Positions 45,833 to 54,238 of a stretch of DNA of 64,000 nucleotides are shown here, one piece after another. The position numbers and the translations under genes are program-made. The stretch is from assembly GCF_024347415.1 (NCBI RefSeq), contig NZ_AP025476.1, forward strand, positions 2,046,001-2,110,000, given 5' to 3'. How positions within the stretch are numbered: the stretch's first letter is position 1; each line of letters opens with the position of its first letter. The stretch is from Vibrio crassostreae. Lineage in GTDB: Bacteria; Pseudomonadota; Gammaproteobacteria; Enterobacterales; Vibrionaceae. The notes under the pieces were generated by a model that saw nothing but the letters and a program-made list of their open reading frames with translations, did no database searches and had not been told where the DNA came from.

Positions 45833-47925
45833 CCGAAAATACCTCTTGAGTGGTTATAACGTTTCTTAGGCTTGCGCTCGAAAACAGGCTGTAAGTCAGC
45901 ATCAATCACATTCGGGTTAATCTGCCATTCAGACGCCCAAGGGGGTGCGCTTTCCCAATGAATGTCATCACCACCAAGAAAGTGCATCCCCGCTTCGGCA
46001 TACGCGCATAAATCAAAACTTTCGTTACGCGTCTTATCAGGGCAAATCCATTGGCCTTTTTCATCGATGAATTCCGCCGTCAGTTCATCAAACCACTCTC
46101 TTTCCGCCCATGCGGGCAAATGGAAATACCGAGAGCCAAATTCTTCACGGGAATAGCTCGCCACCACACGGTTTTTTAGTCGATTGGTGTGCAGCAATAA
46201 TAAAGGGATCTCACCATGCGCCAGTTTGCTGCGCTTATCTGGGTAAGATTCTTTAATCAATGAATCCATGTCTTTGTTGCTGGCCCCTTTCACAAGTCGA
46301 AACAAGTGGGCTAACCCTTTCGCTTTAAGGCGGTTATAAAACTGGTAACCAAAATCGGTCACTGAGGTTTTCTTTCCGTCTTTTTCAGAAGCCGAACCAC
46401 CAGAATCACACAGTGTTAATATCGGTTTCATGACTCGTCCACTGCCATCGGCAACGGGGTATGTTTTCTTGATCACCTGATCGATGAGCAAATCCCAATC
46501 TTCCGCGTAAATGGCTGGATTAATACGGTCACCATTTCGATGTGGTGTCGTTAAAATTTCAAAACGGTCGATAACCCAACGCTGCAGCCCTTCGCCAAAC
46601 ACTTGAGCTTGAACCACAAACCGAGCATTGGATTTACCACCTTGAACATCGATACTCATGATCAAGAAACGGCCACCAACAGGCACAACCCCACGCAAAT
46701 AAGGATTGCCTTTGGCTTTTTCCATCAATTCATGAGCCCCAATATCTTGCCCTTGAGATTGCAAAATATAAGAGCGCCCCATTCGGGTATTGATGAATGA
46801 GATCAGTGCACCTTCATCACCACTGTCTTCATAAATGGCTTCGGCATTGAGGTAGCGGTACACCAAGTTTTGCCAACTGCTGTAAGCGGCTATCACCCCT
46901 TCAAACCAAAACGTGGCCCATTTGGTTGTGCGTATCTCTGATTCTTCTTCAACTAACTCACCGTATTGATTGACCGCGCCTTCACGAAACCATTGTCCAC
47001 TTAGGTTCTTCGCATGTTTATCGACTTCTTCAATACGATGGCCGCACCTTGGACAAGCCACATACGCGGTTTGAGACGAGAGTAACGGGTCCCCTTTGTC
47101 GTCCCATTTTAAGGTTTCGAATTCCGGCCTAAAGTGCGTATGACAATCGTCGCACGACCAATAGAAACGGCGTCTATCGCCTTGGTTGTAAAGCGATGCG
47201 ATGCCGCCACATGGTTGTGCCTCATGGGCTAGTAATTCCTCTTCTGGTTTAGGGTGTCGCACGATACGACCAGGAGAGCTTTCAGCCATCACCATGCCTG
47301 AAGACTTGGCGTTTTGAACGCGCATTAACATCAGTTCAAACTTCGAACCCTCTTGGCCCACGCCATCATCTGCTCTGTCGTAATCGGTCGCGCCGGCATA
47401 ACGATACGTCGACGCCGACAAACTGGTTTCTGTTGCGGAATCTAACTTAAGATTCATGCCATTTTTAAACTTTTTAGAGGTGATGTTATCGTCGGATTTT
47501 CGCCCCGTTCTTAAACGAGCAATACCTGGCGTCGCTGAAAAGCAGCGGTCTAAATCAGCTTTAGACATATCTGCCGCTTTGGTCTTGGTGCTGTAAATCA
47601 GCAACATATCGCCAGGAGCTTGCGTCACCGTGTAATTAATCCACCCTTCGACTAACGCTTTAGTTTTTCCCGAACGTGCGGGGCCGACCACAATCACCGC
47701 TTCATAAATGCGCCTTGCTAAGCAGTTCATTGGCTCTTTCATATAAGGCACCAATGAGGATAAAAACTTCGTTACGTCAGTACCATCTGAGATCCACAAA
47801 TCTTCATCGGCGGCTTCAATGGGGGTTTTATCGGTTGGCGCACAAAGATAAGCGAGCTCTCGCCGGATCTTGCCCGCATCGGCGAATTGAACACCAAGGC
47901 GTGAATCAAACTTGTTCAAGCCCAT
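45829..47925 (-). CDS. Terminase large subunit (lambda gpA family)
   Basis: 698 aa. N-terminal ATPase with Walker A VVGPARSGKTKALVEG at about residues 79-94, and a zinc-ribbon-like CDDCHTHFRPEF / CPRCGHRIEE pair. The C-terminal nuclease has acidic motifs (LIMSIDVQGGKSNARFV, TLCDSGGSASEKDGKKT). Cuts cos and pumps DNA into the prohead. Predicts cohesive-end packaging. Confidence 0.95.
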   Translation of the reverse strand: MGLNKFDSRLGVQFADAGKIRRELAYLCAPTDKTPIEAADEDLWISDGTDVTKFLSSLVPYMKEPMNCLARRIYEAVIVVGPARSGKTKALVEGWINYTVTQAPGDMLLIYSTKTKAADMSKADLDRCFSATPGIARLRTGRKSDDNITSKKFKNGMNLKLDSATETSLSASTYRYAGATDYDRADDGVGQEGSKFELMLMRVQNAKSSGMVMAESSPGRIVRHPKPEEELLAHEAQPCGGIASLYNQGDRRRFYWSCDDCHTHFRPEFETLKWDDKGDPLLSSQTAYVACPRCGHRIEEVDKHAKNLSGQWFREGAVNQYGELVEEESEIRTTKWATFWFEGVIAAYSSWQNLVYRYLNAEAIYEDSGDEGALISFINTRMGRSYILQSQGQDIGAHELMEKAKGNPYLRGVVPVGGRFLIMSIDVQGGKSNARFVVQAQVFGEGLQRWVIDRFEILTTPHRNGDRINPAIYAEDWDLLIDQVIKKTYPVADGSGRVMKPILTLCDSGGSASEKDGKKTSVTDFGYQFYNRLKAKGLAHLFRLVKGASNKDMDSLIKESYPDKRSKLAHGEIPLLLLHTNRLKNRVVASYSREEFGSRYFHLPAWAEREWFDELTAEFIDEKGQWICPDKTRNESFDLCAYAEAGMHFLGGDDIHWESAPPWASEWQINPNVIDADLQPVFERKPKKRYNHSRGIFG

Positions 47926-48376
47926 CAGATACCGCCTTTAAATCAAAATTAAGTAAGCTTTCTAAATCTTCTAACTGCTGCGTTGTTGCCGTTGGGATCG
48001 CCGATTCAATACGTGTTATCACTTTGTCTTTAAAGCCCTTCACACCTGAAATACAAATGGCTATTTCATTCTCGTAGTCTTCTTTTGCAATGCACTCGTT
48101 TGAGTCTTTCTGCAGTGCTAACTTCTCTCGTTCGGATTGAACGTAGGCTCTGAGCTCAGCGGCGGTTTTAAAACCCATCAAATCCGGAGCATCACTTTCT
48201 TTAATCATTGCTTTGCATAAATACGGGGCAACTTGAACCACATCGTAAAGGGGAATATTGCCTTTATAGGCGATTGGCTCAATGCCTGCAGACTTAAGCT
48301 TTTTTCGGATCGTAGAGCGGTGATAATCGAACGCTTCCAACTCAGTTAAATTCCAAAGTCGCTTTTCATTGTTCAT
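47906..48376 (-). CDS. Terminase small subunit (lambda Nu1-like)
   Basis: 156 aa. N-terminal winged helix (LWNLTELEAFDYHRSTIRKK, GNIPLYDVVQVAPYL) for DNA recognition; C-terminal helices bind the large subunit. 20-bp overlap with the large subunit gene as in lambda-like phages. The DNA just upstream (48377-48646) should contain cos. Confidence 0.9.
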   Translation of the reverse strand: MNNEKRLWNLTELEAFDYHRSTIRKKLKSAGIEPIAYKGNIPLYDVVQVAPYLCKAMIKESDAPDLMGFKTAAELRAYVQSEREKLALQKDSNECIAKEDYENEIAICISGVKGFKDKVITRIESAIPTATTQQLEDLESLLNFDLKAVSDGLEQV

Positions 48377-48646
48377 TAAAAGCCCTCTTGAATGAATCTC
48401 GTCTCTCCGAGTGTCACGCCCTTATTCGCATTAAGCTGACGTTGCTGATTAATGAAGCTCTCTCAAACTCTGCTTGTTCCTTTCTGAATCTGGACTTGCG
48501 CTAACATATAAGGAGTTTCAGCATCGAGCTGAATATGATCATGGCTAACAAGCAAGACAGCGAGGAACCCACGCTTGCACACCCTCGTAAGGAATGAATT
48601 ACGGGCAGCAACGGATAACGGTGGACGACCACCCAAGTAATAAGTG
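48377..48646. other. Noncoding region likely to contain the cos packaging site
   Basis: In lambda-type phages cos lies immediately upstream of the small terminase gene. Here the 270 bp hold an inverted repeat TACGGGCA (48600-48607) / TGCCCGTA (48653-48660) surrounding GC-rich sequence (GGATAACGGTGGACGACC). The nick position cannot be read from sequence. A 73-codon minus frame (48463-48684) is not convincing. Confidence 0.5.
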
Positions 48647-48919
48647 TTATTTGCCCGTATTTGGTATTGCACTCTCGTAGCCATAAAAGCGACGTAAATA
48701 CTCGATTTGGTTAGCGCAATTGCGCCAGGCTTCTAGCCACATAGGATCGCGCTCTACTGCTTCACCGTAGGTTTTAGGCGGAACAATAAAAGGTTGTGTG
48801 CAAGAAGTCAGATAAACCGCAGGAGGAAGAACTAAGCGGTCTTGGTATTCAGTGATAATCTCAGTGGTAGTACAACCACTCAGAAGAATTAGGAATAGGC
48901 ACATTTGCACATTCTTCAT
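48647..48919 (-). CDS. Rz1-like outer-membrane spanin lipoprotein
   Basis: 90 aa. Lipoprotein signal with lipobox LSGC (Cys at 16 of MKNVQMCLFLILLSGCTT), then a Pro-containing segment. O-spanin that fuses with the i-spanin to disrupt the outer membrane. Its 5' end overlaps the i-spanin gene by 59 bp in another frame, the classic Rz/Rz1 embedding. Confidence 0.85.
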   Translation of the reverse strand: MKNVQMCLFLILLSGCTTTEIITEYQDRLVLPPAVYLTSCTQPFIVPPKTYGEAVERDPMWLEAWRNCANQIEYLRRFYGYESAIPNTGK

Positions 48920-49217
48920 GTATCAGAACCTCTTTGATTTGGGTCACTGTGCGAATTGTTTCAGTCTTCCGAGCGGCCTTAGTTAGCAGCAACTCATCCG
49001 CAGCTTTTTGAGCCTGCCGAACTTCATCGCTTAAGGTTTTAACAGTAATAGACAGTGACTTATTTTTGTTGAGTGAGTCTTGAAACTGGCCCTGAAGCTC
49101 ACCGTAGCGCTCTGCTTGCACCTTGGTTAAATCAAGCAGATACGCAGAGAAAACGAAGCTACCAAACAGCAAAATAACCAAACCTATCAACAAAGCATTT
49201 TTGATAGAGAAGTTCAT
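48861..49217 (-). CDS. Rz-like inner-membrane spanin
   Basis: 118 aa from ATG 49217 (AAGGGAC ribosome site); the frame extends to 49289. One N-terminal membrane helix (ALLIGLVILLFGSFVFSAYL) and a periplasmic coiled coil (ERYGELQGQFQDSLNKNKSL). Last lysis step, after holin and lysozyme. Confidence 0.85.
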   Translation of the reverse strand: MNFSIKNALLIGLVILLFGSFVFSAYLLDLTKVQAERYGELQGQFQDSLNKNKSLSITVKTLSDEVRQAQKAADELLLTKAARKTETIRTVTQIKEVLIHEECANVPIPNSSEWLYYH

Positions 49218-49228
49218 AAAGTCCCTTA

Positions 49229-49756
49229 TTACCAGCCGTTCAAACAAGTTTGTTGTTCTATTTCGCGACGTTTCACGACCCCTGAACATTGGCTATCAGG
49301 ATCCCTGCAGTTTTTACCGTTAACATAGACCCAACGTGAAAGTTCGAGGCACGCTTTTAAGGGTTGGTTTTGGTTAAACAACTTAAGCATGGTGGAACGT
49401 CTAAAATTGCCAGTGCCAAGGTTGAACACAAAGCTCACCAGGACATCAAACTGAGCTTGAGTAACGTCAGTGGTTAGGTGTTTGTTTACGGACTTTTCGG
49501 CGACTTTAATATCGGCAATGAAGTTACGAGCAATGTGTTCTTCACTGACCACATCACCTTGTTTCACGCCTGTTGTGTGACCAAGACCATTGGTCCAAAC
49601 ATCAGCACTGCATTGATAAGCTTTTGTTCGGCACCCTTCAAGGTTGGCGATATGTGCTAGGCCTTGCTGACTGGTTTGCATATCTGGAGTAAGGCTAAAG
49701 ACGATAGAAAGAACAACCGCGACAGAACAGACGGTTCTATTGATTAAGTTTTTCAT
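49229..49756 (-). CDS. Phage lysozyme (T4/P21-type endolysin) with N-terminal membrane/signal helix
   Basis: 175 aa from ATG 49756 (GGAAGAG ribosome site). Hydrophobic N-terminus (VCSVAVVLSIVFSLT) suggests a signal or SAR anchor. Catalytic region: NLEGCRTKAYQCSADVWTNG then LGHTTGVKQGD. The catalytic Glu (LEG) and Thr (GHT) are present; the usual Asp of AYxD is Cys. T4 lysozyme is known to tolerate Cys at this position, so activity is expected. Degrades murein at lysis. Overlaps the holin gene by 20 bp. Confidence 0.92.
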   Translation of the reverse strand: MKNLINRTVCSVAVVLSIVFSLTPDMQTSQQGLAHIANLEGCRTKAYQCSADVWTNGLGHTTGVKQGDVVSEEHIARNFIADIKVAEKSVNKHLTTDVTQAQFDVLVSFVFNLGTGNFRRSTMLKLFNQNQPLKACLELSRWVYVNGKNCRDPDSQCSGVVKRREIEQQTCLNGW

Positions 49757-49949
49757 AGAGCTCTTCCGAAATTCGTTGCTTGCGAACTTCCTCAAGCAAT
49801 TTGAGTTTAATGCTGCGATTGGTGAAGTAAGTGACAAACACCATCACTAAACCAATCAGCGCTGCCCAATCTTGGATGCTGAATGCCCCAGTAAGAGCCA
49901 GTAAGCCGCTAGTGAGATATGAAAAGAATGAACTGAGTTTTTCTTGCAT
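49737..49949 (-). CDS. Holin
   Basis: 70 aa from ATG 49949. One or two hydrophobic helices (LTSGLLALTGAFSIQDWAAL, LVMVFVTYFTN) and a charged C-terminal tail (KLLEEVRKQRISEELYEKL). First gene of the lysis cassette, just after a tandem pair of terminators; sets lysis timing. Confidence 0.82.
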   Translation of the reverse strand: MQEKLSSFFSYLTSGLLALTGAFSIQDWAALIGLVMVFVTYFTNRSIKLKLLEEVRKQRISEELYEKLNQ

Positions 49950-49960
49950 ATGACGCCCAC

Positions 49961-49999
49961 AAAAAAGCACCCAACTTTCACAGTGGAAAGGGGTGCTTT
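49961..49999 (-). terminator. Terminator before the lysis genes, tR'-like (proximal)
   Basis: Minus strand AAGCACCCC...GGGTGCTTTTTTG, 12 bp upstream of the holin start. It lies between the candidate late promoter and all late genes, so late expression requires antitermination by Q. Confidence 0.85.
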
Positions 50000-50022
50000 A
50001 TCAATTATAAACGGTAGAAACG

Positions 50023-50052
50023 AAAAAACCCCGCTGGTTAGGCGAGGTTTTC
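50023..50052 (-). terminator. Terminator before the lysis genes, tR'-like (distal)
   Basis: Minus strand AAAACCTCGCCTAACCAGCGGGGTTTTTTC: stem with T6, 10 bp after the candidate late promoter's start region. Confidence 0.85.
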
Positions 50053-50062
50053 TATTGTGGAA

Positions 50063-50091
50063 ACAATGCAGCAACTTAAGTTGAATGTCAA
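50063..50091 (-). promoter_or_regulatory. Candidate late promoter pR'
   Basis: Perfect -35 TTGACA (50091-50086), 17-bp spacer, weak -10 CATTGT (50068-50063), reading leftward into two terminators and then the lysis genes. Matches the layout of lambdoid late promoters; the Q recognition site is not identifiable. Confidence 0.5.
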
Positions 50092-50348
50092 TACACTTAG
50101 ACGAAGTAATCGTTAGTTCGGCTATCAATAGCAAATTTTATTAACTAAAAGCTAAAGCTCAATTGGGTGAGTTGCCACACTGGCTCATTTAAAATCATAC
50201 AAATATTGCTTAAAAATCAAACGAACAAGTTAGTTTGTTCTGACACTATTTTGGGCAATGTCAAATATCAAACCATCTTTACACAAAAAAACTTCATCTA
50301 TACATTTGATTTTACTACAATAAAAAAAAATGACGATAGAGTATTCAG

Positions 50349-51938
50349 ATGAAAGCTATACGTGTGCGTAACCTAAGAAGTTTTGATAATAATTCGGAAC
50401 AAGAATATGTAGAATTGAAACCAATAACCGTATTTATTGGAAAAAACAGTTGTGGGAAGAGCAGTTTACTTCGTACTTTCCCACTACTAAGACAGTCTAT
50501 CGAAGCTAACACTAGTGGTCCTATCCTTTGGTATGGACAGTATGTTGATTATGGTGCATTTTCTGAAGCAAAAAATAAAACATCCGAAGATAACTCTATA
50601 TTTTTTGACTATAAGTTTGATTTAAACGTTCATAATAAGGGTTACCCTTCAAAATTAAAAAACTGCACACACCCTGTAGAATTAAACTTAGAAGTAACAG
50701 AGAAAAACAAAAGAACAACTACTAAGTCTATCCGTTTAAATGTCTCTGGTATTGATTTCTATATTGATTTTTCATTAGAAGATACAATATTTTTAGATGG
50801 TGTTAACCTTAATGTTGATTTCTTTAGTTACAATCTAAGGAATTCATTTATCCCTACAATTGAGCGCAGTGACTTTGATCATAACATGCTCACAAAAGAA
50901 GAAATAGAAACTTTTGACCTAGATATAAACAATGATAGTGAAATAGAGTTGAATGAAGATATAAATGACTACTTAGATGAATTGAACGAAGCATACAATG
51001 CAAACGACGCAATATCTAGAGAGAACATCAAAAAAATAATTTCCATACTAAAGCCGTTATTAGAAGAAGATATTTATGATGACACTAACTTAGAATACAT
51101 GCTAGTTGATCATTTGAATTTTTCATCAAAAGAACAAATTGAGTATAAGTTAACTAGTTTATTTAAACTAAAAAGAGATTTAACTTCAAATGAAATAATG
51201 CAAATTCATTATAATACAACTGTCATTTATATCCCAGAAATTGTAAACCACATTAATAGATACTTTGAAGTCTATGCAAAAAACATTAAATATGTAGCCC
51301 CCTTAAGAGCCACTGCTGAAAGGTTCTATCGATTCCAGGATTTAAGAGTAGAAGAAATTGACCACACTGGCTCGAACTTGGCTATGCTTTTAAGAAACTT
51401 ACGCAGTCATGAGATCAAGCGTTTCCAAAGGTGGTCAATGCTGCATTTTGGTTTCTTTGTTTCCGTACCAGAGACTAATAGTTTACATTATGAAATCAAA
51501 GTCACTGTTAATAATCAGACCCAAAACATCAGTGATATGGGCTTTGGGTTTTCGCAAATTCTACCTATAGTTACAACTCTATGGTTAGAGACTGAAGTTC
51601 CTCGATTTAGGAGGGAAAAGTCACCAATAACATTCGTGATTGAGCAACCAGAATTACATTTACACCCTGAATTCCAATCAATTCTTGCTCGTGTATTTTC
51701 CGCTATAGCCCAAAACACTAATAATAGAAACAAACGAGAGATAAATATAATATTTGAAACTCATAGTAAAACGATGCTCGATGCCATTGGCGATTATATA
51801 GAAGAAAACAACTGCCCAGAATTAGCGGGAATATATATATTTGATAAAAAAGATACATTAACAAGCATTAGCAAATCAGAATTTGATGAATGTGGCGATT
51901 TAATTAACTGGCCTATTGGTTTCTTTTCTGGTAGGTAA
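50349..51938 (+). CDS. AAA ATPase of the OLD/SMC-like, DUF3696 type (candidate defence sensor)
   Basis: 529 aa. Walker A GKNSCGKSS at 31-39 (MKAIRVRNLRSFD start, as in OLD-like ATPases), inserted charged region 180-300, ABC-type signature DMGFGFSQILP, Walker B FVIEQPELHLHP, H-loop IIFETHSKTMLDA, and a C-terminal GDLINWPIGFF typical of DUF3696 proteins. Cytoplasmic. Encoded opposite to the late genes, in strikingly A+T-rich DNA, with a partner gene four bases downstream. Such ATPases usually sense phage products and control an attached or partner nuclease (PARIS, Gabija, Septu, OLD). Which family this belongs to cannot be decided without a search. Confidence 0.88.
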   Translation: MKAIRVRNLRSFDNNSEQEYVELKPITVFIGKNSCGKSSLLRTFPLLRQSIEANTSGPILWYGQYVDYGAFSEAKNKTSEDNSIFFDYKFDLNVHNKGYPSKLKNCTHPVELNLEVTEKNKRTTTKSIRLNVSGIDFYIDFSLEDTIFLDGVNLNVDFFSYNLRNSFIPTIERSDFDHNMLTKEEIETFDLDINNDSEIELNEDINDYLDELNEAYNANDAISRENIKKIISILKPLLEEDIYDDTNLEYMLVDHLNFSSKEQIEYKLTSLFKLKRDLTSNEIMQIHYNTTVIYIPEIVNHINRYFEVYAKNIKYVAPLRATAERFYRFQDLRVEEIDHTGSNLAMLLRNLRSHEIKRFQRWSMLHFGFFVSVPETNSLHYEIKVTVNNQTQNISDMGFGFSQILPIVTTLWLETEVPRFRREKSPITFVIEQPELHLHPEFQSILARVFSAIAQNTNNRNKREINIIFETHSKTMLDAIGDYIEENNCPELAGIYIFDKKDTLTSISKSEFDECGDLINWPIGFFSGR

Positions 51939-51942
51939 TTAA

Positions 51943-53076
51943 ATGTTTGTTAAAATAAAGAACTGCAATCCAAAAGATTATTATAATGATATTAATAAAC
52001 AGTCTGCTATCCAAAGTTTCCTAGAGGCACATGGCGAAAGAAAACATATCATTTATTGCCCTAAAAAAACATGTCAAGAAATAGTCACTAGTGGTCTTTT
52101 CGGTAATGTTCATAATAAATACTCAAGCGATCTTTTAGACCTAAAAAATGAAATTGGAACTTTAAAAAATAACGTCAGTGTCGATTTAACTATCGACTTT
52201 TCCTTGGAAAAGGAAAATATCACTAGTTCAATTATTAATAACCGATTTGAAATCACCTCATCTTATCACTACTTGTTATCGGCATCATTTAAAAACAAAT
52301 GCACTTTCCTCGCAGAAGATGATTCTGACTGTGAATTCTTCACTCTTATTGCCAAAACAATTACTAAGTTAAGATTTGGGAAGAACATAAGCTTGTCCTT
52401 CAACAACCTAGAGGGGGGAGGCTCAAGAACTCATAAAAAATACAAAAGAATGCTCTCAGATAAATCTTTTGGCATATGTATTTTAGACAACGATAAAAAA
52501 CACCCTTTGGGTGCAGAAGGGGATACTTCAAAAGCCTTCAAATTGGACCGAGAACAGCGTGGTTATGCTGTCAATCAGGAATGTATTGTTCTTGATTTCC
52601 ACGAAGCCGAATGTGTTGTACCACACGAAATATTAATCAACGTAGTTGATAAGAGCAAGATTGATACTTTGGATAAAATTGAAATCTATGATCGTCATAA
52701 AGAATACCAATTCCGACGTTACTTTGATCATAAGAAGGGTATTAATCTGGCAAAAAGCTGGGATCTGGACTCAATCTACAACTATGAATTCTGGGAACCT
52801 TTTTTTGTGCAAGAACCTTTATTTCAAACTAAGCCTTGTAGACAAATTAAAAAATGTATCAATGTTAAAACAAACATACAGTGCGAGAACTGTATAAATA
52901 TTGACGGTTTAGGTGAAAAAATCTTGGTCGAAAGTATTGATGAAATGAAAAAAGTTCACCTCAGGCCTATTTATAATAGATTGACACCTCATATCAAATC
53001 TCAATGGGATTTTATAGGTCAAAAGCTCTTAGATTGGGGGTGTGTGCTATCCCTTCCTCCAATTAAGTCATTCTGA
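51943..53076 (+). CDS. TOPRIM-like putative effector nuclease partnered with the AAA ATPase
   Basis: 377 aa. Not a named family to me. Features: TFLAEDDSDCEFFTLIA with E125/D126/D127/D129, then FGICILDNDKKHP with D182/D184, then LDFHEAECVVPHEIL with H220/E221/E223: the acidic-cluster, DxD, HE order of OLD-type TOPRIM nucleases. A C-terminal zinc-type motif CX5CX8CX2C (C299, C305, C314, C317) follows. The N-terminal 110 residues are unlike known TOPRIM partners. Begins four bases after the ATPase stop with AGGT upstream, so co-translated. Likely the toxic effector of a two-gene anti-phage system (inference). Confidence 0.75.
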   Translation: MFVKIKNCNPKDYYNDINKQSAIQSFLEAHGERKHIIYCPKKTCQEIVTSGLFGNVHNKYSSDLLDLKNEIGTLKNNVSVDLTIDFSLEKENITSSIINNRFEITSSYHYLLSASFKNKCTFLAEDDSDCEFFTLIAKTITKLRFGKNISLSFNNLEGGGSRTHKKYKRMLSDKSFGICILDNDKKHPLGAEGDTSKAFKLDREQRGYAVNQECIVLDFHEAECVVPHEILINVVDKSKIDTLDKIEIYDRHKEYQFRRYFDHKKGINLAKSWDLDSIYNYEFWEPFFVQEPLFQTKPCRQIKKCINVKTNIQCENCINIDGLGEKILVESIDEMKKVHLRPIYNRLTPHIKSQWDFIGQKLLDWGCVLSLPPIKSF

Positions 53077-53092
53077 GAATTAGAATGACTAT

Positions 53093-53124
53093 GTGCCAGT
53101 AATAATGCAAATTTCTACTGGCAC
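53093..53124. terminator. Convergent hairpin between the defence cassette and Q
   Basis: GTGCCAGTA ... TACTGGCAC, perfect 9-bp arms with a 14-base loop, between genes that converge. Confidence 0.65.
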
Positions 53125-53129
53125 TACTC

Positions 53130-53708
53130 CTAAGCGATTTCCTTTTCTCTCTCCAATCTTCCCTGCAATGCCAAAGCAGCGGCACTACGCTTATCCACCA
53201 AGCGTTTTACTAGCTTTCTAAGAATCGTTTCGTATTTCTTAAAGCGTGAAAAGGTGACGGGTAAAGTTTGGCAAAAGAAAGCAAAGCGCGTTTCTTGCGT
53301 CCAGCCTATACGGCCACCATCGCAGCATGGGCAGGTTCTTCTTGCTCGGTTTTTGGCAATGTATTTACCGCTACCATTACATTCAGGGCAGACTTGGCCG
53401 AACTGCTGCGTCGCTTCTGCAATCGCGGTAGAGACTAAGGCTTGGAGCGCTTTATCTGGGTATGGGCCGCGCCATGTTTCCATTAGCGTGTTGGCTTCCT
53501 GTAAGGTGCTTTGGTAAAGCTTGTTAAGTGCAGGCCTATCTTGCAAATACTCAACGAATAACACCAAAAAACCTACTGGTGCTTCCTTCCAGGCTAGACC
53601 AACAATTGCCAGCTGCTCATCCTGAGAAAGTCCCCCCTTACCGCCAGAACAAAGGTCGTAGGTGACCCCTTTTACATTGAACTTTGCCAATAGCTTTTCA
53701 ATTTGCAT
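53130..53708 (-). CDS. Q-like late antitermination protein
   Basis: 192 aa. Zinc-finger pair CPECNGSGKYIA and CPCCDGGRIGW (DnaJ-like CxxCxGxG), preceded and followed by helical regions, as in lambda/82/21-family Q proteins. Allows RNA polymerase started at the late promoter to pass terminators (49961-50052). Placed between P and the lysis genes as in lambda, but separated from its targets by the AAA/TOPRIM cassette. Confidence 0.85.
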   Translation of the reverse strand: MQIEKLLAKFNVKGVTYDLCSGGKGGLSQDEQLAIVGLAWKEAPVGFLVLFVEYLQDRPALNKLYQSTLQEANTLMETWRGPYPDKALQALVSTAIAEATQQFGQVCPECNGSGKYIAKNRARRTCPCCDGGRIGWTQETRFAFFCQTLPVTFSRFKKYETILRKLVKRLVDKRSAAALALQGRLEREKEIA

Positions 53709-54238
53709 TACGCCCTCGCTCCCAGAGCTGCGACCCTAGCAAATACCGAGTTCTTTCGAAACTTCTTAGGATTGGGGCGCTCAAGCTCATTGAGTGGTTT
53801 GACCTTAGATTTATCGGTCAAACGCATCGCGTTTCTTGAGGGGAGCGAGCCATCCTTGGCTTTATCTGCGTACTTCTTCAACGTTTTTCGGAACTTCACT
53901 CTAGCCTCACGTTCGCTTAGCAGGCCTCTACAAACAAAACCCACCTCTTGCGATGTCCAGTACTCGATATCCCCCTTGGGTTCACAACGAAGCATTCGAG
54001 TAAATGCCTCGTCAATATCAACCAACTCTTCACGTCCCATAGACACAAACTCTGGCAAGCTTGGTGGCCATACACCCCCTTCCAACAAAGCCTGATTGAC
54101 TGCACGACGAATCTCACTGACCGACATCGTTGTAATCGCTTGAGTCCAAGTCGATGGTAGTGCCTGATGCGGCCATTTCGTCCCGTAAGCCTCCACAAAC
54201 TTGACTTGGATCCAATCTTCTAGGTTCAAAAGAATCAC
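53708..54238 (-). CDS. Replication protein P-like (helicase loader)
   Basis: 176 aa from GTG 54238 (frame open to ATG 54346). WIQVKFVEAYGTKWPHQALP, SVSEIRRAVNQALLEGGVWP, then PPSLPEFVSMGREEL parallel lambda P (the Pro-Ser-Pro-GQF region). Loads host DnaB helicase at the origin bound by the O-like protein. It overlaps the O-like gene by at least 100 bp in another frame, so the start is uncertain. A one-base junction (stop/start) with Q. Confidence 0.8.
   Translation of the reverse strand: MILLNLEDWIQVKFVEAYGTKWPHQALPSTWTQAITTMSVSEIRRAVNQALLEGGVWPPSLPEFVSMGREELVDIDEAFTRMLRCEPKGDIEYWTSQEVGFVCRGLLSEREARVKFRKTLKKYADKAKDGSLPSRNAMRLTDKSKVKPLNELERPNPKKFRKNSVFARVAALGARA

Noticed and set aside
48463..48684. 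73-codon minus frame between Rz1 and the small terminase gene
   Set aside because: Overlaps the Rz1 end, has no ribosome site, and lies where cos is expected.
49856..50134. 92-codon minus frame upstream of the holin
   Set aside because: It runs through two terminator hairpins and overlaps the holin gene in another frame.
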